Source: Cryptomeria japonica
Lineage: Eukaryota; Streptophyta; Pinopsida; Cupressales; Cupressaceae
Direction of reading: 5' to 3'
Assembly: GCF_030272615.1 (NCBI RefSeq)
Contig: NC_081405.1
Span: 604,732,177 to 604,796,176 of the forward strand
DNA length: 64,000 nt
Shown: positions 21,401-32,119 of the stretch, piece after piece
Layout of the letters: each line of letters opens with the position of its first letter
How positions within the stretch are numbered: position 1 is the first letter of the stretch
The notes under the pieces: generated by a model
Databases searched by the model: none
The model's input: only the letters and a program-made list of their open reading frames with translations
What the model was told of the DNA's origin: nothing
Position numbers and translations under genes: made by a program

Positions 21401-22757
21401 TAGAAAAAAATAATAATATATTTGTTTGTATTTTATAAATGATTAAGAAAATAGCTAAAATTTAAAAATTGAATTGATTTAAACATGGTGATAGGAAGAT
21501 TGGTTGTGTTCCTCTTATCCACTTATTTTTTAAAAATATTTTTAAATAATGATAAAGAAAAATATTAAAATCATATTGAATACCAAACAAATGAACCATG
21601 AAATGTAGAGAGAGTCAGCCATGTTATAGTTGTTTATCTCACAATAAAACACAAATAAAACAAAAATAAATAAATTTAGTCAATTATTTTTTTCATTAAA
21701 ATAATATATTGAAATAATAAGTATTTAAAATTTATCTCTATAGTAATAAGAAAAGTAATTTAAATTTACTTAATCATCACAGTTTCTTAAAGTATTTATT
21801 ATTATTATAATTATTGTTACAACAATGATTAGTGTCTAAGAATTTATTATATTTTTTTAAAAGCATATTGTAGAAATTAAAACATGTCACATCAATATAT
21901 GTAGTGCTAATATATTAAATAAGGAAATCAATATAGTGATAATTCTAAAAACATACCTAAAATTAATGAATGGAGACTTCAAACAAAGATAAATTAATTG
22001 GAATAAATTTTTACTTGAAGTCAAAGATAGGGAGATTGATTTATTATAAATTTTTACTTGAAGTCAAAGATAGGGAGATTGATTTATTATGACAAGAGAT
22101 AAGATGAATGTACTTTGAGAAAATTAAAATTGTATATAGATAGGTCAAGGTTGTGAGGGAAAGCTTGATCTTCTAGGGATCTCTAGCCTTGATCTTGTAG
22201 GGGGTGATATTAACGCCATTCAATGAGGTCTTGACCTCTTAATCTTCAAAACTTCAATATTGATAAAAAAAGTTGAATTTATGTTTAGACCTATAAATAG
22301 AAGACTTGGTTGTTTTAAGGTATATCATTGTTGTTTATTATGAAAATGTTGAATCATTGAGACTTCCTTGATTGCAATCAAAATCCATTTATTGAATCAA
22401 ATATCTTTTGTAATAAAATTAAAATATAAATCAAGCATTCTATACAATGGATATGTAAATAGTTGAATAAGTGTAAGCCTTATGTTTATAAATACTATTA
22501 AAATATTTGTTCAATAATAGAACAACTAAATAATTAATATAATGTTTAAATATAATACATAAAATTGATTCAATTCACATAATGAAATCTGATAGAAAAA
22601 TGGGAAAATTCATACACCTAACATATAAATTCAATTATTTTTCATATCATTGAAAACAAATATATTAAATAAAAAGAGAACTAGTGAATAATTAATAATA
22701 AGATATTTGAAATATAATGCATAAATCCAAGGTGCATGAATCGGTCCAACACACTTG
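21401..22757 (+). repeat. 2OGD unit 3 upstream region with LINE empty site
   Basis: Counterpart of 2089-3150 and 13922-14746, more diverged from both than they are from each other. At about 22446-22470 it reads CAATGGATATGTAAATAGTT followed directly by GAATAAG, the uninterrupted LINE target. A 43-bp tandem duplication at 22005-22090 is private to this unit. Confidence 0.75.
22005..22090 (+). repeat. Tandem duplication, period 43 bp
   Basis: A block starting AAATTTTTACTTGAAG at 22005 is repeated almost perfectly from 22048. Units 1 and 2 have a single copy at the corresponding place. Confidence 0.85.
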
Positions 22758-22845
22758 CTGAAATCAGATGGAGGAGTGGGGACAGATCACAACCACTCCC
22801 ACTGAAATCTGATGGAGGAGTGGGGACAGATCGCAACCACTCCTT
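22758..22845 (+). repeat. Tandem duplication in the 2OGD promoter, period 44 bp
   Basis: CTGAAATCAGATGGAGGAGT (22758) recurs as CTGAAATCTGATGGAGGAGT (22802), each followed by GGGGACAGATC and a CAACCACTCC end. It lies about 170-260 bp before the start codon and about 100-180 bp upstream of the TATA box, the usual place for enhancer-type elements. Duplication of a promoter element is possible; no known factor site is claimed. Confidence 0.8.
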
Positions 22846-22940
22846 CCATCTTGATGCCAAATCTGACATTTTTTCCACTTCTAGATGGTGTTAACTTATC
22901 CACAGAAAATACTGACATCTACATATGGTAATATTTTCTC

Positions 22941-22948
22941 TTATAAAC
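22941..22948 (+). promoter_or_regulatory. TATA box of the 2OGD gene
   Basis: TTATAAAC, 67 bp before the ATG at 23015. It would place transcription start near 22972 and give a short 5' leader of about 40 bp. Position and sequence fit a plant TATA box, but no transcript is available. Confidence 0.5.
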
Positions 22949-23014
22949 ACAAACTGAGTACTGCTTCAGCATTCAACCTTCAATAAAATCTCTCTACGCA
23001 TAGATTGAGTAGTC

Positions 23015-25993
23015 ATGGAGGTATTGAATGGAACTGATCTTCCAGTTATCGATCTCTCTCTCTTTCCCTCGCAAAATGTTGATCAAAACCAGCTGGAAAG
23101 CCATGAGTTTACTAAGCTCAGGCAGGCTTGTCAGGAATTGGGTTTCTTCCTGGTGGTCAACCATGGGGTTAATCCATCTCTCATCCAAGCGGTGGATGGG
23201 AGGATCAGAGATATGTTTGCACTGCCTACTGAAGCAAAAAACAGAGCTATTTTCCCCATTTTCAACACTGGGTATTGCTCATCTATAGTAGATGATGTGG
23301 CAAAAGACTCAATAGCTGAGAGCATGAGCTTTCCATGGGATCAGCTGCTGCCCAACTCAGTTGAAAAAATCTCTGCAAAACTATGGCCACAAGGAAACCC
23401 TGTATTCTGGTAATAGTATTGTTCACAGATTCTTCTATTTTGAAAAGTTCAGTGCTAGTATTTTTACATCATCTCTAATGTTTATGCAGCGAGGAGTTGA
23501 ATGCATATGGAGCTCAAATAAGGGATCTTTCTCATAGGATTCTGAAGCTTCTTGTTTGGAGTCTGGGTGTGGATGTATCCAGTCAGTCTGCATCAGAACT
23601 GTTTGAGAAATCCTTTGGAACTGTTCGGATGAATTACTATGATAAGTGCACAGACAAGGAAATGATCTCCAGACCTCACACAGACGTGAGTTTCTTCACA
23701 ATACTATACCAGGATGATGTTGGAGGTCTCCAGATCAGAACTAAGGAAGGGAAATGGATGGATAGTAAGCCTTTGCCTGGATCTTTTGCTGTTAACGCCG
23801 GTGACATTTTACAGGTAGATATTCTACACGTGCCTCAGTTTTTTAAGTCAATTATATAGTCTCATTTTTTAGAGATATCTGGTATAAACCTAGATAGCCC
23901 TCTTAAGAGAAGACTTCATAGATCAGTCATTTTTTTACATGGATTTTTTCGAATCATTTTTTCCTATGGGTTTTTAATCTTTTTATTGAGAATACATCAC
24001 AACTTAAAAAGAATTATAGTATATCATCAAAGAACAGCAGTAATACATTGTTATAAGGCTAATGTGTAGACAATTTGAGCAATATATATGTTTTAATTGG
24101 TATTCAAATTGTTTATACATTAACTATTATTAACAATAAAATGTGAAGAAGGTAGATGGAGACTAATAGATTCACTCAAATTCAAAGATATACACAATGA
24201 TAGAAAACTACAAACAAATACCTTTAATTGCTACTGCATATCCTCTATTCATTGATCAATCTTATTACAGATCATTACAAATTGAAGCTACAACATTCAC
24301 GTTTTCCATATTGATCAATTCTGATAGTGCAGAATATATCAGATTTATATTTATCATTTAGGGAAGTCTGCAGAGTTCCCCTAATATCTTACATCCAAGA
24401 GGGATATTATATATATTACATAATGCTTTTGATTATCATTTATTTATAGGGGAGAGAATGTATCTGAGTGTCTTCTAATGACTGTGATAACAATTTCAAT
24501 GGTTGTGATAGCAGTTGTTGATTTAATACTTTCATTTGTTGATTTAATAGAATAGTAGGGTTAGAATAGTAGGGCCCACCCAACAACAACTAATCCACCT
24601 CAACTGTCCCTGGCGCCTCCCATCCATCAGTTTGGCTCGGTCCAGCTCCTCCAACGGATCTCTCTTAGGCTGGGGGGGCCCTACTATTCTATGGGAGTAT
24701 TTGAGTTGTTGAATTTTGGGCTGTTTTGGATACCTTGACAAAAAAACAAGTTGATGTGGCATCATATTTGACGATGTGACCCTGAAACCTTGGTTATAAG
24801 CAAGCGAGTGGCCAAATAAACTGCTGTGAATTTTTTTTAGTGAATTGAAATTTTCATGAAGATTTTGGAAAGCCTACAATTAAGGTGCTTAATTACTGAA
24901 TCCACTCCCTTAATTATATTGAAACAAGATAAAATAAAATAAAATAAATCTGATGTAGAAGTTTGTCAAAAAGATAAGATGACGTGAAGGGGTGAAAATA
25001 AAACAGTCTTCTACTTGCGGTTAAACAGAACACAAACTTGCAATATACAAAACTGAGAGGATAAACTTCTGCTTAATTATCTTTTGGCAGAGATAAGATA
25101 AAGATAAAATCTGTAATAACCACTTGACACAAAAAGTCTTTTCAACAAACAAAGTCGGTGATGAAGATAGACGGTTTGTTATGTCGGTGCACCAAGTCGA
25201 TAGTTTGGAGTCGGTGATGAAGATATGCAGTTTGTTATGTCGGTGCACCAAGCCAACAAAGATAGAATGATATATATAAAGTACCGATAACAGAATTTTT
25301 ATATCTAATTTAAAAAAATAAAATATTAGTGTAATTATGCATAGAGGCACTTATAATCACATCAAAATGTCTTAAATAAAAATTCAATTTTGAAACAATT
25401 TGACATGCAAATGACGGGTAAATGCATGAAATATGCACTTTTGGTTTGTTATTTTATTACTCCAAATTAAATAGAACCCTTGCCACTTGTCTCCAACTAT
25501 ATGAAACCGTTACATTCAAATGATAGTGGAAGAGTACGACCATAATATTTAAAGGGGAACAATCAATAAAATCAAGTAGCAATTGTCAGATTCCCTTCTA
25601 TTATAAGATATCTCTCGACATAATTTACCTATATTTTTAAAATATAGATATACTAGTTGAAAATTCAATTATATAATAGTATGTTTTAAAAAATAATACA
25701 CTATTGAAATTTTCAACTGATATCATGTTTGGTGTAAATTGTTGTAGATGTGGAGTAATGGGAGATATCGTAGTGCTGAACATCGTGTGGTGTATGGAAA
25801 GTCAAATAGAAACAGGTTGTCAATGGCTTATTTTTTTGATTTACTAGATGAATTTGAAATTCGATGTCCAAAAGAGACAATTGACCAAGAGCATCCACAA
25901 CTATTCAAAGTAGTTACAAAGGGAGATACGGTGGCATATTTCAAGAAAGAAGGACCAAATATGGCTACTCCTCTACACTTTAGATTGCAATAG
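23015..25993 (+). CDS. 2-oxoglutarate/Fe(II)-dependent dioxygenase (DAO-like), three exons
   Basis: Exons 23015-23409, 23490-23814 and 25748-25993; introns have GT/AG ends, the first phase 2 and the second phase 0; product 321 residues. Residues about 9-110 form the DIOX_N part (L-P-V-I-D-L-S-L-F near the start; G-F-F-L-V-V-N-H-G). The double-stranded beta-helix follows, with iron ligands His195, Asp197 (R-P-H-T-D) and His252 (A-E-H-R-V) and the 2-oxoglutarate motif Arg263-x-Ser265. All catalytic residues are present. The length fits soluble plant DOXC enzymes, which hydroxylate or otherwise oxidise small molecules. The D-Q-E-H-P-Q-L-F-K tail resembles auxin-oxidising DAO enzymes; gibberellin or specialised-metabolite oxidation cannot be excluded. 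The ATG is preceded by a TATA box, and exon 3 opens with M-W-S-N-G-R-Y, so alone it could be mistaken for a separate gene. It is the only complete member of the tandem array. Confidence 0.88.
24562..24691. mobile_element. Foldback/MITE-like element in 2OGD intron 2
   Basis: 130 bp with perfect 16-bp terminal inverted repeats, TAGAATAGTAGGGCCC at 24562-24577 and its exact reverse complement at 24676-24691. The left repeat is partly doubled just outside (24548-24560). No clear target duplication is seen. It lies in the part of intron 2 that the unit 1 pseudogene lacks. Confidence 0.65.
25154..25254 (+). repeat. Tandem duplication in intron 2, period 56 bp
   Basis: GTCGGTGATGAAGATA at 25154 recurs at 25210, followed in both copies by GTTTGTTATGTCGGTGCACC. 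Two copies. It is in the intron part private to unit 3. Confidence 0.8.
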
Positions 25994-26300
25994 CATGACT
26001 AATTAGATTTAAATAAGATTCTTTCATTGAATGTAATGTTTCAAAGTTTGTATTACAATGTTGTTTTGATATATGAGCTTAGCAAATGCAATTTGATTTC
26101 AAATAATTTGTGGGTATGTTACTATTTATAAAATAATAAATTGAATAATCTCATAAATAAATAACATAGATGTTTTTTTACCATAAAAATATAGACAACT
26201 AAATATATTTGTAAGAGATAATGCTATTAAAGATTAATTTTTGCAAGAGGTGAAGCTAACAAGGACAAATCTTATAAATCTTATATAGTAATAACTTTAT
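25994..26300 (+). repeat. 2OGD spacer after unit 3 (truncated)
   Basis: Matches the start of the spacers after units 1 and 2 and probably includes the gene's 3' untranslated region (AATAAA-type sequence near 26137). Similarity stops at about 26300, so a fourth unit, if any, is not in the window. Confidence 0.7.
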
Positions 26301-29071
26301 GGTCTAATGAAAATTGTAGAAGAGTTTGCCTTGGAAAAAGGAGAAGAGAAAAGTTTTATGTGTGAAATAAATTTGTTGAGTGTGCGAGTTGTTATCCTCC
26401 AATAAAGGTTAAAGCTAGGTAGAAGGTGAACAAAGAGAAGTGTGTCTTCTAGGAATTGGTCTATTGGGTAGAGGATAAGTAAAAGTAGATTTGTTGTAGG
26501 GAGGGCTTGTAATTGCAGAGGGACAATATCTCTAGGAGAATTGATTAAGTTAAGGAGGATGAGTTTACAAAGGAGGATGAGATGGGTCACAAGGAGACCC
26601 ATGATAATTCCATTTTGGAAAGAACAAGAAGAAAACAAAATCTTTGCGAAGAATCAAAAAGCTCTAGACCACATTAAACATATTAGAAAGGAGTATTAAA
26701 GTGGAAGAGAGAAGATTAGAATTAAAGTTATAGAAGAAGAAAAGCCCCTTGAAAGAAGAGATTTATAGCCCTCAGATAGAAGAAACATGGAATGAGAAGT
26801 ATGTGAGAGCAACCTACAAAAGTGTAGAGCACAAGTAGCAAAGATGTTCAAGTGCCATGTCACAAGGGTGGTAGTAGTAAGGAATACATCTTCATAAGCG
26901 AGGATGAAGTCACAAGTATTGCAACAATGTGTCAAGTAGATGACACTAAAGAGGAAGAAAGAGTTGCAGAAGTGTATGTGATTACAACTCTTGAGATAGT
27001 GAAGAAGAATGATATCTCAAGGATTTGTGGAGGCCTTGTGTTTGATAAAGGCCTAGATGAAGACAATGAATTTATTGAAGAAGTAATAAGATGAGAAGTT
27101 ATTGAGCATTTGGTTGTAGTAAAAGCATTCCTTGATAAAGGCATGAAGGAGGAGAGTGAAAAATAAGTGCAAACTTGAGCAGCAATGAAGGTACAATAGA
27201 GATGACGAAGTTTGAGAATCCTAAATCTGACAAGAATGTTGACGAAGATAAGGATGATCTCTTATTGAAAGATGAGACAAAGAGAATAAATAAGTTGTGT
27301 GAAGGAGAACTGATAGACAAACCTGAAGAGGGGCTTGCAAAACTTTCCATTGAAGGTGAGAAGATGAATGTTTTAGTGAAGGATGAAGAAAAAGATGTAG
27401 GAGCGGTGAAAGAGAATTTGGTAATTATAGAAAACTTAGAGTTTAATTTACCTTTATTTGAAAAAATTAAAGTAGAGGATATAGTTTAAAACTGGTGTAT
27501 GGATAGTATATATTTGCATGTATAATTTGTAGAGGATGATACAGGTGAAGCTTGGTGGATGTGGTTGGATTGTGGTGGGTCAAAACCCACAAAAGAGGAG
27601 ATGAGTGGAAATATTGTTTAGTGGAGGAGGTGAGGTAATGATGGGATGTATCCCATGGAGGAGGAGAGGAGAGGAGAAATTATTTGGAAGTGGAGGATAA
27701 TTCATGCTAGAATGAATCCACAAGAGGATGGAGAAAGAGAATAATTGGTAGAGAAAATTGGCCAATGTTTTGGTGAGATGCTGGAAGAAGAGGAAAAGAA
27801 ATGACTTTATATGCACTTTTCATAGCGATGAAGTTCACTGTAGATGAAAAAAATGAAGATTACAGATTTTAAATTAATGCTATTTTTGATAGTTAAGTCT
27901 TTGGTATGGGGAAAATTCATATCGATGAGGAGATATAACACCTTACAACGAAGAGGCAAAACATTATTCTTTAGGAAGGTGAGTAGTTTGGATCGGTTGA
28001 AAAAGAATTTATTCATATTCACAATAAATAATAAGAAAAGTCTTAAGAAGAATATTTATAGAGAGAACAAGAAATAGATAGGGTAAGTTGAATGAGTTGG
28101 CAGCTAATAGACATCACAAAGCACAAAATAAAGCATGGGCAAATAGGAGTACATAGGAGGGAGAGTCCTCCAAAAGGGCCCATAGTAGACATAAAGAATT
28201 ATATATGTAAATAAAAAATACTTATGCAAAGAAATAAGAAAAGAAGAGGAATCAACCTATTAAAATAGAGCAATTGTCTCTCATTTTTGGTGGAATAATT
28301 TTAGCATAAAAGGAATGAATCGATCAGAAAGGAGGAACACCATCATTTTGGGGCAATGGGAAAATTCTATTGATTGGCTTCAAAAGGATACATAATTGAT
28401 TAAGGTGTGGAATAATACAGTGTGGGAAGATGAAAGCCGAACAAGTGCATATGAAAAGAATTGCAAGTGAAAATAACAATAGATGAAAGCATAGGAAATG
28501 GGATGTGTAGCTAAATGTGAGAAAACAAAGTTAAGTTTTAGAGGTCGTTGATAATGGGTAGTATAAAATTTTGAAACAAAATAAAAGAAGAAGAACCACT
28601 TAGAAATTGAAATGTAGGAGATTTTAAGGAAAAAAAAGAGAGAATGTGCCAAACAATACATGGGTAGAAAAGAGCAACAGTTTTCCAAATAAAAGGAGAC
28701 TAGATGAGTGCAACAAATAAGTGGTCTGATAGTTTGAAGGGAAGGAACCATAGCTGAGAGAAGGAGATGAAGCTTGGAACAATGAAAAAATGCTCAGTGA
28801 GCCAAGAGAAGAGTATGAAATAAGAAAATGATTGAAATTACAATAAAAGAAAATTGTGTGGAGGGAGAAAAGAAAATAGAAGTGAATTATTTGGATATTC
28901 CTCACATCAAATTGATAGATAAAGGAGGAATTAGAGATGACGGTGCACTGAAAATTTGAGAAAGAGTGTATCTTTAAAAAGAGCAAAGGAAACATGTTTA
29001 GAGTGCAAAGTATTCAGATTAGATTCTAAATTATGTGGAGAGAAATGAATAAAATTTGATGCATCTATATG
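26301..29071 (+). other. Unassigned purine-rich region, possible retroelement interior
   Basis: Strongly purine-biased on the plus strand for about 2.7 kb. The plus-strand frames 26852-27094 and 27175-27489 (104 codons) give Glu/Lys/Asp-rich, low-complexity protein with no recognisable domain. Minus-strand frames here are shadows. It sits between the dioxygenase spacer and LTR I. It may be the decayed interior of a gypsy element, but no protease, RT or integrase motif is visible. Confidence 0.35.
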
Positions 29072-29586
29072 TGTAGACATTGAAAATTATCCTAGGTCTC
29101 CAACAACACTTTTCACTAACTTTTCATCTAAGCTAATTAATTAATTTTTAACTATTTAATTAGTACTAATATTCTTCTTCTAATTTTCTTATAATAGAAT
29201 AATTTTTTAATTATTTAATTATTGTTCTTTTAAACTATTAATTAAATAATATTCATTATTTAATTATTTTTCATCATTATCTCTTTCTAATCAATCTTGA
29301 TTTTAATCATCTAATCTTAATTATTCCTCTCCAATTAAAACATTCATTTAATTATTTAATCTCTTTATTCTAAGCTAATTATTCTTCCATGATTAAATAG
29401 TTATCTAGTTATTTAATCCCTTTATCCAAATTATTCTAATTAATTTATTTAATTACCACGTGTGAGTGAAATAAATAAATTTTATTTATTTATTTATGAT
29501 CCCACTTAACTCTTCCACTTTCTAATTTCTATCTCCCTTTAACTCTTTCATCACTTTCCACTTATCTCTTCCACATTCCAATTATA
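29072..29586 (+). repeat. LTR of gypsy element I, left half
   Basis: AT-rich U3-like DNA starting TGTAGACATTG and ending in CACTTAACTCTTCCAC-type repeats. It continues after element G at 62529. Split by the G insertion. The start is inferred from the TG and the change in composition. Confidence 0.5.
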
Positions 29587-30793
29587 GAGGAGGGGATTTG
29601 TCACCTCCAAGATGATGAATCTTAGATGACAAATCGATCTGCCGCTACCTCACTCAAATTGGCGCTCAGGGTGAGCCAGGGGATAAAAACAACATAATTA
29701 GATGATCATGCCATAAAGAAGACCTCTGGATGACTCTGCGAAGCCTCTGTCTTTGGGACGAATGCGTAGAAATGGGACACCAACATGACGCACTATTGTC
29801 CTGTACGAACAAAGTACATAGATTGTACAATAGATGCAAATGCAATAATATAACTAAATTAACAATCCTATGATAAATAAAGTAAAAGGGGTAGATTGTT
29901 AACAGTTAAAATAAGGTAAAGGAAAGTTGAGGGAAGCTTACAATTGGTCCACGATTGAAGGTTACAACTAGATGAATCTTCTCTAATGCAACCTGCACAC
30001 AAGGTATAAATTTTTTTGGGGCTGCTTGGGGACTTGCCTCAGTCAAATCCTTGTTTTGGTGTTTCCACCTCCATAGACAACCAGATAGATTGATAGAATA
30101 AAAGATAAATTCAAGATAAGATAAATGATAAATGATAAATGATAAATGATAGAAGAGGGATGTGATAAATCCCAAGATGCCCAAAGATAGGATAAATAGA
30201 TAGATATTACCAAAGAGGCTTGAGAAAGCCAAGAGATTTGCAAAATAAATACTGTGAGAGCTGGAGAGTGCTGTAGCAAACTAGAGACTATTGTAGCAAG
30301 AGAGAGAGAATCAAAGGAAGCTGTAAGAGCCCAAAGAATAAAAAAGATTGTATGGAGGAATTAGAGAGCTTGAAAGAAGAGAAAGATGGATTTAAAAGAG
30401 AGAAGAGGAGGGAAAGAATAGGTCGGCGAGCCGTTTCAAAGATTCCAAGCCATTTCCACTGACATGTGCAGGTGAAAAGTGGAAAGGGGTGCTTAGAACT
30501 GACATTCAAACGTTAAGATATCATGGGATGAATGCACGACATGCAGATGCCCATGTGGTGCGCTAGTTTCTAGACAAATCACGTTAAAAAATGATGTGGC
30601 AAGAGAAACACGAGGCTAACATGACACAAAAGCTGAAGGATAGTTGTTGAAAGGGTGTCTTGAGCATCCTGAGAGGAAAAAGGCTGATGCAAGGGATGAA
30701 GTGAGCCTACTTAGGTATTAGGGGAATGGACACCAAAGTGGTTACAAAAGATGTAGGTCAAATTACAAAGGGGTATGCAATTTTTGACACTAC
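29587..30793 (-). repeat. G 3' LTR
   Basis: About 1.2 kb. On the minus strand it starts TGTAGTGTCAAAAATTGC right after a polypurine tract (AAAGTGGGGGCAAAA, 30794-30808) and ends near CCCTCCTCTA. It has a GATAAAT microsatellite (four units at about 30119-30150; three at about 61935-61957 in the other LTR). The minus-strand frames inside it are not genes. Confidence 0.7.
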
Positions 30794-32119
30794 ATTTTGC
30801 CCCCACTTTAGCAAGATTATGAATGAACATGAATATGCACGCTAAAGGAAATCTAATGAACATAAAATAACATCATGACACCAAAAGGATACTGTAGAGG
30901 AAGCAGATAAATCTCCAAGCCAAGGAAGCATGCACCCAAGCTGAAGACCTACAAAACAAATGCATTAGATATAAAAACTTGCACGAGAGAATAGGGTTAG
31001 AGAATAAGGGAATCCCAAGACAACAGGGTTAGAACATGATAAAGAAAAAGATAGCACACACACGAGAGCACAAAACAAAGAAACTACGATCTTGAGTTAG
31101 CAAAGTAAAAGAGACCTCGATGTAACAGGTTGTCCCAGTACCATGCATCATCCCCAAAATAACAAGAAACAATAGATAGAGGAATTCTAAAATGAAGATA
31201 AGAAAGAAAGGATTGATCACTTCAAGGAAGAATGCACCCAGAAGTCAGATTAGCATTCAATGTTGAAGATATAGTACATGACCTAGACAATAACTTGACC
31301 CATCACTAGCGGTCATGATGATGATAAAAAAGATAGATCTAGCAAGTTGTGTTATGCTAGATGATCAAAGATAAGTAGCACTAACCTCGCTCTGAAGGAA
31401 GGCCACTACCAAAAGATAAGATAAAGAAGATAGTCACGATAGAGAGGCAGATTTTCCTTGATCAGACGAGGTTGCCCCCAGCAAGATGAAGCTGAGATTT
31501 GAAATAGATATTGTTACTCAATACATCGAAAACATGCTAGTTGCAGACTAAGATGTCAGATGATAAGATAAAGGATAAAGATAAATGATAGATAAGACAA
31601 CATAATAGAAATGAGCCTCGCTTTGGAGGAAAGTCCATTTTTACGAAAACATACAATATAAGCGTTTGTCGTTGGTATGAGATATGCGAGTATGGATAGC
31701 AAAGTGCATTATGCTAGATAGCCATATGATAGGGCGATGAGATAGATATATTTGGTAAGTAGTAGATTGGCCCCTACAAAGGCAAGAAAAAGCAATAGAT
31801 CAAATGGTTAGGCCCCCATCTAGGCAAAGAAAATGATAAAGTAAAAGATCAAGTGGTTTGGCCCCCACCTAGGCAAACATGGAAAAGTGATAAAAGGATA
31901 GTCACTATGACAGGCGAGAGATAGACATGCACCTCTGCGGGTGAGAGATAGAGACATGATAAGGATGCAAAGCAGGCTGAAATTTGATAAAGAATAAGAT
32001 CAAGATACACCTGAATGTCACTTTCTATACAAAGAAGAACAAGAAGGAATATCAATACATGAAAGATCGATGACACTTGATTAATGAAGTTGTTGAATCT
32101 TGTCATTCAAGGCCTTACA
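30794..32119 (-). other. G 3' untranslated region
   Basis: No open frame with a recognisable domain. A phrase GGCCCCCA-CTAGGCAAA recurs at about 31810 and 31860. It occupies the place where RT and integrase would lie in a complete gypsy element. The polypurine tract is at its end. Confidence 0.55.

Noticed and set aside
23028..23288. Second plus-strand frame over exon 1
   Set aside because: Out-of-frame shadow of exon 1; the frame at 23015 has the conserved DIOX_N residues.
25748..25993. 81-codon ORF starting M-W-S-N-G-R-Y as a separate small gene
   Set aside because: The Met is the second residue after the splice junction of exon 3 (an AG acceptor precedes it). It is part of the three-exon dioxygenase.
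28380..28995. Minus-strand Phe/Leu/Ser-rich ORFs of 123 codons
   Set aside because: Reverse complement of a purine-rich stretch; composition alone produces open Phe/Ser-rich frames.
29906..30279. Minus-strand hydrophobic ORFs that look like membrane proteins (also 61857-62039)
   Set aside because: They lie in the G LTRs and arise from the T-rich complement of GATAAAT repeats; low complexity, not membrane genes.
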